A DNA stretch of 64,000 nt from CAITJF01 sp032654645 (GTDB lineage Bacteria; Pseudomonadota; Gammaproteobacteria; Burkholderiales; Gallionellaceae): assembly GCA_032654645.1 (NCBI GenBank), contig JAULAW010000003.1, forward strand, positions 310,001 to 374,000, read 5' to 3'. The notes under the pieces are model-generated. The model made no database searches, had not been told where the DNA came from, and saw only the letters and a list, made by a program, of their open reading frames with translations. Within the stretch, counting starts at the first letter, position 1. Every line of letters begins with the position of its first letter. Made by a program: the position numbers and the translations under genes. This document shows, piece after piece, positions 8,343 to 16,189 of this stretch.

Positions 8343-9851
8343 TTAGCCCAAGAACAACCGGTACGCCGGATTGTCGCTCTCGTCCCAGTAGCGGTAGCCG
8401 AGCTTGTCGAGGAAGGTGCGCAGCGCTTTTTTATCGTGGTGCGGCACCTGCATGCCGACCAGCACGCGCCCGTAATCCGCGCCGTGGTTGCGGTAGTGGA
8501 ACAGGCTGATGTTCCAGCTATGGTTCATGCGGTTGAGGAAGTTCATCAGCGCGCCGGGGCGCTCCGGAAACTCGAAGCGGAACAGGATTTCGTCCTTGAT
8601 GCCCGGCGCGTGCCCGCCGACCAGGTGGCGCACGTGCAGCTTGGCCATTTCGTTGTCGGAAAGGTCGAGCGTGGGCAATTTGCCGCGCTGCAATTTACCG
8701 ACCAGTTCGGCGGTCTCGGACTGGTTGCGCACCTGGATGCCGGCGAACACCTGCGCCGCTTTCGGGTTGGCGTAGCGGTAGTTAAACTCGGTGATGTTGC
8801 GTTTGCCGAGCAACGAGCAGAATTTGCGGAAGCTGCCGGGTGTCTCGGGAATGGTCACGGCGAGAATCGCCTCGCGCTGTTCGCCGATTTCCGCGCGTTC
8901 CGCGACGAAACGCAGGCGGTCGAAATTCATGTTCGCGCCGCAGGCGATCGGGATCAGCGTCTTGTCCCTGAGCTTTTCGCGCGCCGCATACAGCTTGGCC
9001 CCGGCGATGGCGAGCGCGCCCGCCGGTTCGAGGATCGAGCGCGTGTCTTCGAATACGTCCTTGATCGCGGCGCAAGTGGCATCGGTATCCACCAAGATGA
9101 CTTCATCCACCAGCTTGCGGCACAGGCGGAAAGTTTCCTCGCCCACCTGCTTGACGGCCACGCCGTCGGCGAACAGGCCGACATGGTCGAGCGTGATGCG
9201 CCGCCTGGCTTTCAGCGAGCGGTACATGGCGTCGGAATCCACCGGCTGCACGCCGATGATCTTGATTTCCGGGCGCACCTGCTTGACGTAGGCGGCCACG
9301 CCAGAAATTAACCCGCCGCCGCCGATGGCGCAAAAAATCGCGTGGATAGGCTGGTTGTGCTGGCGCAGGATTTCCATGCCGATGGTGCCCTGCCCGGCAA
9401 TCACGTCGGGGTCGTCGTAAGGGTGGATAAAGTTGAGCTTATTTTTCTTTTCCAGTTCCAGCGCATGCTGGTAGGCGTCGGAATAGGAATCGCCGTGCAG
9501 CACCACTTTTGCGCCACGGCTTTCCACCGCCTGTATCTTGATCTGCGGCGTGGTGGCGGGCATCACGATGATGGCCGTGCAGCCAAGCTTCTGCGCCGAA
9601 AGCGCCACGCCCTGCGCATGGTTGCCCGCCGAGGCGGCGATGACGCCGCGCTTGAGTTGCGCCGGGGTGAGCTGCGCCATCTTGTTGTAAGCGCCGCGCA
9701 GCTTGAAGGAAAACACCGGCTGCATATCTTCGCGTTTCAGCAATACGGTATTACCGATACGTGCCGACAGGTTGGGCGCGATCTCCAGCGGGCTTTCGAT
9801 GGCCACGTCATAGACGCGGGCGGTTAGAATGCGTTTCAAATAACTTTGCAT
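8343..9851 (-). CDS. ilvA: Threonine dehydratase, biosynthetic
   Basis: PLP enzyme that deaminates threonine to 2-oxobutanoate, the first step of isoleucine synthesis. The 502 residues match the biosynthetic, allosteric form. The PLP lysine is in FSFKLRGAYN (Lys50), with ASAGNHAQGVALS and the phosphate-binding GGGGLISGVA. The C-terminal third (about 325-500) holds two ACT-like regulatory domains, including FRKFCSLLGKRNITEFNYRY and EFPERPGALMNFLNRM, consistent with isoleucine inhibition. It is divergently placed to rpiA with a 132-nt gap. Confidence 0.96.
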   Translation of the reverse strand: MQSYLKRILTARVYDVAIESPLEIAPNLSARIGNTVLLKREDMQPVFSFKLRGAYNKMAQLTPAQLKRGVIAASAGNHAQGVALSAQKLGCTAIIVMPATTPQIKIQAVESRGAKVVLHGDSYSDAYQHALELEKKNKLNFIHPYDDPDVIAGQGTIGMEILRQHNQPIHAIFCAIGGGGLISGVAAYVKQVRPEIKIIGVQPVDSDAMYRSLKARRRITLDHVGLFADGVAVKQVGEETFRLCRKLVDEVILVDTDATCAAIKDVFEDTRSILEPAGALAIAGAKLYAAREKLRDKTLIPIACGANMNFDRLRFVAERAEIGEQREAILAVTIPETPGSFRKFCSLLGKRNITEFNYRYANPKAAQVFAGIQVRNQSETAELVGKLQRGKLPTLDLSDNEMAKLHVRHLVGGHAPGIKDEILFRFEFPERPGALMNFLNRMNHSWNISLFHYRNHGADYGRVLVGMQVPHHDKKALRTFLDKLGYRYWDESDNPAYRLFLG

Positions 9852-9983
9852 GGTCAGTATGGAGAAAAATTGCTGGATGCAAGATTAGCAGGATTTGCGT
9901 TAACCCCGAAAGGGTTTCTATTTCTAAAACCCCCGATTCCTGCAATAATCCGGGCGTGATACGCATTTTAACAAGGGCACAGG

Positions 9984-10649
9984 ATGAGCATGACACAAGA
10001 TGATTTGAAGCGGGCGGTCGCGCAGGCAGCGATAGCGCATGTCCCGGCGGATTGCATCGTGGGGGTGGGCACCGGCTCCACCGCCAACTTTTTCATTGAC
10101 GAGTTGGGCAAGATCAAGTACAGGATACGCGGCGCGGTAGCCAGCTCCGAGGTTTCGGCGAAGCGCCTGCAAGGGCACGGCATCGAGGTGGTCTCGCTGA
10201 ACGATGCGGGCAGCCTGCCGGTGTATGTGGATGGCGCGGATGAGATCACGCGCCACTTGCACATGATCAAGGGCGGCGGCGGTGCGCTGACGCGCGAAAA
10301 AATTGTGGCCGCAGCCAGCAAAAAATTCGTCTGCTTATGCGACGCCAGCAAGCTGGTGGACGTGCTCGGCAAATTTCCGCTGCCGGTGGAAGTGATTCCC
10401 ATGGCGCGCAGCTATGTGGCGCGCCAGATCGTGGTGCTGGGCGGCCAACCCAAATTGCGCGAGGGTTTCACCACCGATAATGGCAACCTCATCCTCGACG
10501 TGCATGGATTGAACATATTGAACCCGGTGGAGCTGGAAACCACGCTGAATAACATCGCGGGCGTGGTCACCAACGGGCTGTTTGCGCGTCGCCCGGCAGA
10601 TGTGCTGTTGCTCGGCGCCGCCAGCGGTGTGCAAACCCTCACAGCGTAG
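9984..10649 (+). CDS. rpiA: Ribose-5-phosphate isomerase A
   Basis: Interconverts ribose 5-phosphate and ribulose 5-phosphate in the pentose phosphate pathway and Calvin cycle. The 221 residues are the usual RpiA length. Motifs present are VGTGSTANFFID (about 28), YVDGADEI and the catalytic loop KGGGGALTREKIV, plus the C-terminal GVVTNGLFARRPADV. ATG at 9984 follows an ACAGGATG context. In an autotroph this enzyme also serves regeneration of ribulose bisphosphate; the window also carries fbp. Confidence 0.96.
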   Translation: MSMTQDDLKRAVAQAAIAHVPADCIVGVGTGSTANFFIDELGKIKYRIRGAVASSEVSAKRLQGHGIEVVSLNDAGSLPVYVDGADEITRHLHMIKGGGGALTREKIVAAASKKFVCLCDASKLVDVLGKFPLPVEVIPMARSYVARQIVVLGGQPKLREGFTTDNGNLILDVHGLNILNPVELETTLNNIAGVVTNGLFARRPADVLLLGAASGVQTLTA

Positions 10650-10718
10650 TGTCCTGTAATGAAATTGTCACGGTGCGAAGGTAGTATTTCCCGCTTGCCT
10701 TTATCTTAAGGAAATCCC

Positions 10719-11426
10719 ATGGTTGGCACAGAACATACCTCGAAACAGTTTGACGCAGAACTCGAAGCCGTGCGCTCCCGCGTATTGCAGATGGGGGGGC
10801 TGGTGGAGAGCCAGATCCAACAAGCTCTTAATGCACTGATCAATTGCGATGTGGAGCTAATGAACCGCGTTATCGCCGATGACCATCGTGTCAATGCGTT
10901 GGAGGTGGAAATCGACGAGAGCTGCTGCCAGATCATTGCGCGCCGCCAACCCGCTGCGGGCGATCTGCGTATGGTAATGACGGTGATTAAAACCATCACC
11001 GATCTCGAACGCATCGGCGATGAGGCGGAAAAAATCGCGCGCATGGCCAAGCTGCTGTCGCAGAAGGAGCGGCTTATCCTGCCGCGTTACAACGAAATCA
11101 AGCACGCTGCCGAACTGGCGCTGGACATGCTGCGCAAGTCGCTGGATGCTTTCGCCCGCCTCGACCTGACCTGCGCCGCGCAAGTGGTGCGCCAGGATGA
11201 GCAGGTGGACGAGGAATTCCGCACCATCATGCGCTCCCTTATCACCTTCATGATGGAAGACCCGCGCACCATTTCCACCGCGCTGGAAATACTGTTCATT
11301 GCCAAAGCGATCGAGCGCATCGGCGACCATGCCAAGAACATGTCCGAATACGTGGTGTACATGGTCAAGGGGCGCGACGTGCGGCATGTCACCGTGGAGG
11401 AGATCGAACGCGAAGTTCTGGAATGA
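10719..11426 (+). CDS. phoU: Phosphate-signalling protein PhoU
   Basis: Negative modulator of the PhoR/PhoB phosphate response and of Pst transport, acting at the inner face of the membrane. The 235 residues form two PhoU repeats of three helices; the repeated metal-binding signatures are seen as TITDLERIGDEAEKIA and IAKAIERIGDHAKNMSEYVVYM. ATG at 10719 follows AAGGAA at good spacing. No pst or phoBR genes are visible. The next gene, exopolyphosphatase, fits a phosphate theme. Confidence 0.96.
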   Translation: MVGTEHTSKQFDAELEAVRSRVLQMGGLVESQIQQALNALINCDVELMNRVIADDHRVNALEVEIDESCCQIIARRQPAAGDLRMVMTVIKTITDLERIGDEAEKIARMAKLLSQKERLILPRYNEIKHAAELALDMLRKSLDAFARLDLTCAAQVVRQDEQVDEEFRTIMRSLITFMMEDPRTISTALEILFIAKAIERIGDHAKNMSEYVVYMVKGRDVRHVTVEEIEREVLE

Positions 11427-11476
11427 TTCCGCTTCCACTTCATCGGTGATACTGCGTTGGCTTCCTCCCTCACTCC

Positions 11477-11600
11477 TGATGAAACTACTGGTAAAACCAC
11501 TAGCCATCTGACTAGGGCAGCAAGCTGCCAAGTCATTGGTTATAGCCATTCGACTAAGCTATCAAAAGACGATAGCCAAGTCGCTGGTTATTGCCGTGCT
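11477..11600. repeat. Family C hairpin repeat, two tandem units
   Basis: Between phoU and ppx two related units follow each other: 11499-11543 (ACTAGCCATCTGACTAG then hairpin GGCAGC-AA-GCTGCC) and 11541-11591 (TAGCCATTCGACTAAGC then hairpin GCTATC-AAAAGAC-GATAGC). Both end in a GGTTAT motif after AAGTC. The minus-strand copy at 15930-16005 has the same outline with the stem GCTGTC/GACAGC. Stem bases differ between copies but always pair. A core fragment lies inside lysA (38033-38056). Confidence 0.75.
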
Positions 11601-11672
11601 ACTTGCACTGTCCTCGCCGTTTGTTCGTTGCCGCCTTGTCTCACCTTCGAATTGGAACCGGAATAGCTTGCC

Positions 11673-13151
11673 GTGCAACAACACCCCATCCTCGCGGCAG
11701 CTGATCTCGGCTCCAACAGTTTTCGCCTGCAAATCGCCCGCGTGGAAAACGGCCAGCTCTACATGCTGGACAACCTGCGCGAGCCGGTGCGCCTCGCCGC
11801 CGGGCTGACCGATGACAAACGCTTGGACAAGGCTGCGCAGCAACGCGCGCTGGCCTGCTTGCAACGCTTTGGCGAGCGACTGCGCGGCCTGCCGCGCGAA
11901 GCGGTGCGCGCGGTCGGCACCAACTCGCTGCGCGTGGCGAAGAACGCCGCCGAATTCCTGCAACTGGCCGAGGCCGCGCTCGGCTTTCCCATCGAAGTCA
12001 TTGCCGGACGCGAAGAAGCGCGCCTGATCTACCTCGGCGTCGCACAAAGCCTGCCGCAATCGAATGCCAGGCGGCTGGTGATGGACATCGGCGGCGGCTC
12101 CACCGAATTTATCATCGGTTGCGGCCTCGAACCGCTCAAGCTGGAAAGCCTGTACATGGGCTGCGTCAGCTTCAGCCAGCGTTACTTTCCGGACGGCAAA
12201 ATTACCAAGGCCAATCTCAAGCAGGCCGAACTCGCGGCGTGCAACGAATTGCAAACTATCGTGACGGAGTTTTCGCGCGGCCAATGGGATGAGGCGCTGG
12301 CTTCATCGGGCACCGCGCGCGTGGTATGCGACATCCTCGAACAAAACGGCTACAGCAGCGGCGGCATCAGCCGCGCGGGGATGGAGCAATTGCGCGCGCA
12401 ATTGCTCAAGGCGGGTGACGCGGGAGGCCTCGAACTGCGCGGCCTGAAGCCCGACCGCATCCTGGCGCTGCCCGGCGGGTTCGCCATCATGTATGCCGCA
12501 TTCTGCGAACTCGGCATCGAGCAGTTGCAACCCGCGCTTTGCGCGTTGCGCGAAGGCGTGCTGTACGACCTGCTCGGGCGCTTCCACCACAACGACATGC
12601 GCGATGTCACCGCCAAACAATTCATGCGCCGCTACCACGTGGACATGCGCCAAGCCGGGCGTGTGGCGCATCTGGCCGACCGGCTCGCGCGCCAGTTCAT
12701 GGAAGGGCAGGCCAATGAGGATGCGTTGCGCCTGCTCGGCTGGGCAGCCAGCCTGCACGAGATCGGCATCAGCGTCGCGCACAGCGGCTATCACAAGCAC
12801 ACGGCATACATTCTCGCCAATGCAGATATGCCCGGTTTTTCCAGAAAAGAACAAAGCCGCTTGAGCCTGTTGGCGCTGGCGCACCGCGGCAAACTGGATA
12901 AGGTGCGCGGCCTGTTGAATACACCGGAAGTGCTTGCCCAGGTTATGGCATTACGCTTGGCCGCCCTGTTCTACCGCAACCGCAGCGACGCCGAATTGCC
13001 CGCCATGCAGGGAAACTTCAGCGGCGCAAAATTCCACCTGGCTCTCACACCCGGCTGGTTGGCGCAGAACCCGCTGACTGACACGGTCTTGCAAGAAGAA
13101 GCGAAGCAGTGGAAAGAGGTGGGTGTGGGCATGCAGGTGCAAGAAGGGTAG
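11673..13151 (+). CDS. ppx: Exopolyphosphatase / pppGpp phosphohydrolase
   Basis: Ppx/GppA family enzyme that removes terminal phosphate from polyphosphate or converts pppGpp to ppGpp; sequence alone does not separate the two. The 492 residues comprise the actin-like ATPase fold with AADLGSNSFRLQI (about 9-19), the second phosphate loop MDIGGGSTEFI (about 138) and a C-terminal HD-like helical domain with HEIGISVAHSGYHKHTAYI. The start is GTG at 11673, since no in-frame ATG gives a full N-terminus. It lies about 250 nt after phoU, the gap being filled by a hairpin repeat. Confidence 0.93.
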   Translation: MQQHPILAAADLGSNSFRLQIARVENGQLYMLDNLREPVRLAAGLTDDKRLDKAAQQRALACLQRFGERLRGLPREAVRAVGTNSLRVAKNAAEFLQLAEAALGFPIEVIAGREEARLIYLGVAQSLPQSNARRLVMDIGGGSTEFIIGCGLEPLKLESLYMGCVSFSQRYFPDGKITKANLKQAELAACNELQTIVTEFSRGQWDEALASSGTARVVCDILEQNGYSSGGISRAGMEQLRAQLLKAGDAGGLELRGLKPDRILALPGGFAIMYAAFCELGIEQLQPALCALREGVLYDLLGRFHHNDMRDVTAKQFMRRYHVDMRQAGRVAHLADRLARQFMEGQANEDALRLLGWAASLHEIGISVAHSGYHKHTAYILANADMPGFSRKEQSRLSLLALAHRGKLDKVRGLLNTPEVLAQVMALRLAALFYRNRSDAELPAMQGNFSGAKFHLALTPGWLAQNPLTDTVLQEEAKQWKEVGVGMQVQEG

Positions 13152-13219
13152 TTCGGCAGCGTAAATTTGTTCCCGGTAAAAAGGGTGTGGATAAGCGCAG
13201 CGCATCCACGACTCTTTTT

Positions 13220-13401
13220 ATCCTGAAAACCTCAGTTGAAAATAACCGACAGGGGGCAAACCCTCATCCCCAGCCCTTCCCCCCGAGGGGGAAGGGAGCA
13301 AAGCCCCTCTCCCTCGGGGATAGGGGCTGGGGTGAGGGAGAAGCGTGCCCATGTTGCTTCCCCTGTAAATTGTTTGTTCTCAACTGAGGAATTTTAGGTT
13401 T
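13220..13401. mobile_element. MITE-like element type 1, copy 1
   Basis: About 180-bp non-coding unit almost identical to 22869-23048 on the same strand. Its ends carry the inverted repeat CCTCAGTTGA / TCAACTGAGG. The interior is a GC-rich family B palindrome (CCCTCATCCCCAGCCCTTCC ... GGGGTGAGGG). The two copies differ at a handful of sites only, for example GGGGATAGGGG against GGGGAGAGGGG. It ends about 25 bp before rnpB and may contribute to its promoter region. No coding capacity. Confidence 0.8.
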
Positions 13402-13424
13402 ATTCCCGTGTTAAACTCCGCCCC

Positions 13425-13773
13425 GAAGCTGGCTAGACAGTCGCTGCGCGCCTTGAGCGCGGAGAGGAAAGTCCGGGCTCCACAGAGCAGGATGCCGGTT
13501 AACGACCGGACACCGCGAGGTGATGAACAGTGCCACAGAAAATACACCGCCGATGGCTGCGCAAGCGGATCAGGCAAGGTTGAAATGGCGGGGTAAGAGC
13601 CCACCGCGGACGTGGCAACACGGACGGCACGGTAAACTCCATCCGGAGCAAGACCAAATAAGCAGGCTATGACGTTGCTCGCGTCGCCTGCGGGTAGGTC
13701 GCTCGAGCGTCAGGTAACGAAACGCCTAGAGGAATGACTGTCCACGACAGAACCCGGCTTACCGGCCAGCTTC
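13425..13773 (+). ncRNA. rnpB: RNase P RNA, class A
   Basis: Catalytic RNA that trims the 5' leaders of tRNA precursors. The ends pair as in class A RNase P RNA (GAAGCTGGCTAGACAGTCGC at the 5' end, GGCTTACCGGCCAGCTTC at the 3' end). The conserved blocks are visible: GAGGAAAGTCCGGGCTCC, CGAGGTGATGAACAGTGCCA, and ACAGAACCCGGCTTA near the 3' end. Length is about 349 nt. Boundaries are set by the terminal P1 helix. Confidence 0.95.
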
Positions 13774-13880
13774 ACCTTCGCAAAGCCTGTCCCGAGAAAC
13801 GCCGAAGCGCACCTCACTCTTGCCGGGCATCCTTTACAATGCTCACCGTGAATTTTCCTGGAAAACGCAACCGATTGTAT

Positions 13881-13940
13881 TGTAGGTGCGAATTTATTCG
13901 CATATAACTCGTAGTTCGTGCGAATAAATTCGCACCTACA
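13881..13940. repeat. REP pair (family D), inverted
   Basis: Two inverted units, TGTAGGTGCGAATTTATTCG and GTGCGAATAAATTCGCACCT, separated by about 15 bp. Each is a small hairpin with a GTAG-type head, the form typical of REP sequences mobilised by RAYT transposases. The same units flank the RAYT gene at 19652. The pair lies between rnpB and aroE. Confidence 0.8.
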
Positions 13941-13993
13941 CATGCAGCTCAACATTATGAAGCAATAGAAAACATTCATACGCGCACCCCAAA

Positions 13994-14830
13994 ATGACTG
14001 ATCGTTATGCCGTTATCGGCAACCCTATCGCCCACAGCAAATCACCGCAAATTCATACCTTGTTCGCCCAACAGACCAGGCAGGACATCAGCTACGAAGC
14101 CATTCTCGCGCCGCTGGATGGCTTTGCTGCCACGGTTGAACGGCTGCGCGAGGAAGGCTACAAGGGCTGCAATGTGACGGTGCCGTTCAAGATTCAGGCA
14201 TATAACTTTGTTGGGTCCACCATTGCCACACGAGCACTAGAAGCAGTTGCCGTAAACACCATCAGGTTTGACGGTGAAATTGTGCTTGGCGACAACACCG
14301 ATGGAGCAGGTTTAGTGCGCGACATCGAACACAACCTAGGTGTTTCTTTGCAAGGTAAACGGGTGCTGCTAATGGGAGCTGGTGGTGCGGCACGAGGAGT
14401 TCAGATGCCGTTGGTGCTCGCAAAAGTTCAGCGCTTGGCCATTGCAAACCGCACTCTTGAAAAGGCAAAAGAGATGCTTCCGCACGAATTCCAGTTCTAT
14501 GAAGACCAATTTGGTATAGAGATAGACGCAAAAAACTACTCTGATCTGGGCGATGAACAATTCGATGTAGTCATCAACGCAACCTCCAGCGGATTAACCG
14601 ATGAAATGCCGCCGCTACCCCATGGCATTTTCGCCCCAGGTGCGCTCGCCTACGACATGATGTACGGGCGTGAAACCCCGTTCATGAAATTTGCGCGCGA
14701 ACACGGTGCGGCCATCGTAGCAGATGGCCTCGGCATGTTGGTCGAACAAGCCGCCGAATCGTTCTTTATCTGGCGCGGCATGCGCCCCGAGACCGCGCCA
14801 GTGATAGCAAAATTACGCGAAACGGCATAA
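13994..14830 (+). CDS. aroE: Shikimate dehydrogenase
   Basis: NADP-dependent reduction of 3-dehydroshikimate to shikimate in aromatic amino acid synthesis. The 278 residues match AroE. The substrate site VIGNPIAHSKSPQIH at the start, NVTVPFK with the catalytic lysine, DNTDGAGLVRDI, the Rossmann loop MGAGGAARGVQMPL and NATSSGL are all there. The middle of the gene (about 14200-14580) reads visibly richer in A/T and uses different codons from its ends and neighbours, which suggests a recombined segment. Confidence 0.94.
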   Translation: MTDRYAVIGNPIAHSKSPQIHTLFAQQTRQDISYEAILAPLDGFAATVERLREEGYKGCNVTVPFKIQAYNFVGSTIATRALEAVAVNTIRFDGEIVLGDNTDGAGLVRDIEHNLGVSLQGKRVLLMGAGGAARGVQMPLVLAKVQRLAIANRTLEKAKEMLPHEFQFYEDQFGIEIDAKNYSDLGDEQFDVVINATSSGLTDEMPPLPHGIFAPGALAYDMMYGRETPFMKFAREHGAAIVADGLGMLVEQAAESFFIWRGMRPETAPVIAKLRETA

Positions 14831-14838
14831 ACCTCTGC

Positions 14839-14965
14839 CGTCATTCCCGCGCAGGCGGGAATCCAGTCAGTTAAGCATTCCCCGCATAGCGGGATAACAC
14901 ATCAGGTTTTGTCCGCTACGCAGATTTGATCGATAAATTGGATTCCCGCCTGCGCGGGAATGACG
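14839..14965. repeat. Palindromic repeat, family A
   Basis: Inverted pair of CGTCATTCCCGCG-CAGGCGGGAATCCAG units around a spacer with smaller palindromes (CCGCATAGCGG, CCGCTACGCAG). It fills the gap between aroE and mtgA almost exactly. Confidence 0.85.
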
Positions 14966-14988
14966 GAAATAACTGGAAGTAACGAATA

Positions 14989-15684
14989 ATGAAAAAACTC
15001 TGGGGCTGGTTGTGGCACGGTGCAGCAATATTTTTCGCCCTGCTGCTGCTGTATCAACTGTGGATTTTCGCGCACATCTGGTGGTGGGTGGGCCACAACC
15101 CCGTATCCAGCGCATTCATGGAAAGCCGCCTGGAGATCATGCAAAACAAAAATCCCGATGCCGAACTCCAACACCAGTGGACCCCCTACGCAAAAATTTC
15201 CAGCCACCTCAAGAGCGCGCTGATCGTTGCCGAGGATGCCAAGTTCGTTGACCACGAAGGCTTCGACTGGGAAGGGATAGAAAAGGCTTACGAGAAGAAC
15301 CTGAAGAAGGGCAGGATCGCCGCGGGCGGTTCCACCATCAGCCAGCAACTGGCGAAAAATTTATTTCTCTCCACCAAGCGCACCCCGTGGCGCAAGGGCG
15401 AAGAAGCGCTCATCACGATCATGCTGGAAATGATGATGGACAAGCGGCGTATTTTTGAAATTTATTTGAACGTGATCGAATGGGGCGATGGGGTGTTCGG
15501 TGCGGAAGCGGCGGCGCGGCATTACTACCAGATCGGCGCGGCACAACTCTCAGCGGAACAGGCCGCCACGCTCGCCGCAATGGTGCCCAACCCGCGCTAT
15601 TACGACAAGCACCGCGAAGCGCGAGGCCTGCTGCGCAAAACCGAGATCATCATCGGGCGCATGAACGACGCGGAAATTCCCTGA
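14989..15684 (+). CDS. mtgA: Monofunctional biosynthetic peptidoglycan transglycosylase
   Basis: Inner-membrane glycosyltransferase (family GT51) that polymerises lipid II into glycan strands. The 231 residues have one N-terminal membrane anchor (about 10-33), then the GT51 domain with the catalytic glutamate in VAEDAKFVDHEGFD (Glu82) and the motif GGSTISQQLAKNLFLS (about 116-131), and later LNVIEWGDGVFG. No transpeptidase domain follows, so it is MtgA and not a class A PBP. In many betaproteobacteria mtgA follows aroE, as here. Confidence 0.96.
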   Translation: MKKLWGWLWHGAAIFFALLLLYQLWIFAHIWWWVGHNPVSSAFMESRLEIMQNKNPDAELQHQWTPYAKISSHLKSALIVAEDAKFVDHEGFDWEGIEKAYEKNLKKGRIAAGGSTISQQLAKNLFLSTKRTPWRKGEEALITIMLEMMMDKRRIFEIYLNVIEWGDGVFGAEAAARHYYQIGAAQLSAEQAATLAAMVPNPRYYDKHREARGLLRKTEIIIGRMNDAEIP

Positions 15685-15823
15685 CCATCCGTTAACTACC
15701 ACTTTTTGCTGTCAACCTGGGTTATTCTATGCACATACTTCTGCAAAGGCATCTATGCGCTTGCGCAAGCGCCCAATGAACCTGGAAGAAGCAGTTGAGG
15801 GATTCGCACTAAATATAAAATAC

Positions 15824-16027
15824 AGGGCGCCTCTAAAAATTCAGAGTTCGCCCAAATGCAAGGCGCAGAAAAAATTTCGCCGCGCCGCATATGCGTGATA
15901 TGTAAGCAAGAAATTTTTTATGCAACACAGCATAACCAGCGACTTGGCTGTCGTCTTTTTGACAGCTTAGTCGAATGGCTAGTAGTTACATCAGTTGGGA
16001 TGGAATCTGGATTTTTAGAGGTGCCCT
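15824..16027. mobile_element. MITE-like element type 2 with family C hairpin core
   Basis: A 204-bp unit bounded by inverted ends AGGGCGCCTCTAAAAAT and ATTTTTAGAGGTGCCCT. The interior contains the family C hairpin on the minus strand (stem GCTGTC/GACAGC) plus low-complexity sequence. Another unit with nearly the same ends but a different core lies at 47111-47238, and a lone right end at 25918-25931. No gene is seen; this is most of the 500-nt stretch between mtgA and the CheB-CheR gene. Confidence 0.7.
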
Positions 16028-16073
16028 ACAGAATCGGTAAACGATGCGGGATGCTCCGCCAACTGCGTTACCT

Positions 16074-16186
16074 GGGGAAGCGCAGATTTATTCGGTTTTG
16101 TCGTTCCCGCGAAGGCGGGAACCCAGTCAAATAAAGGCACTGGATCCCCGCCTACGCGGGGATGACGAATTAACCCGTGTTTCCCT
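16074..16186. mobile_element. MITE-like element type 3, copy 1
   Basis: A 113-bp unit nearly identical to 25776-25888. Imperfect inverted ends (GGGAAGCGCAGATTTATTC against AGGGAAACACGGGTTAATTC) enclose a family A-type palindrome pair (GTCGTTCCCGCGAAGGCGGG ... CCCGCCTACGCGGGGATGAC). It stops four bases before the first possible ATG of the next gene, so it may supply or have replaced that gene's upstream region. Confidence 0.75.
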
Positions 16187-16189
16187 GGG

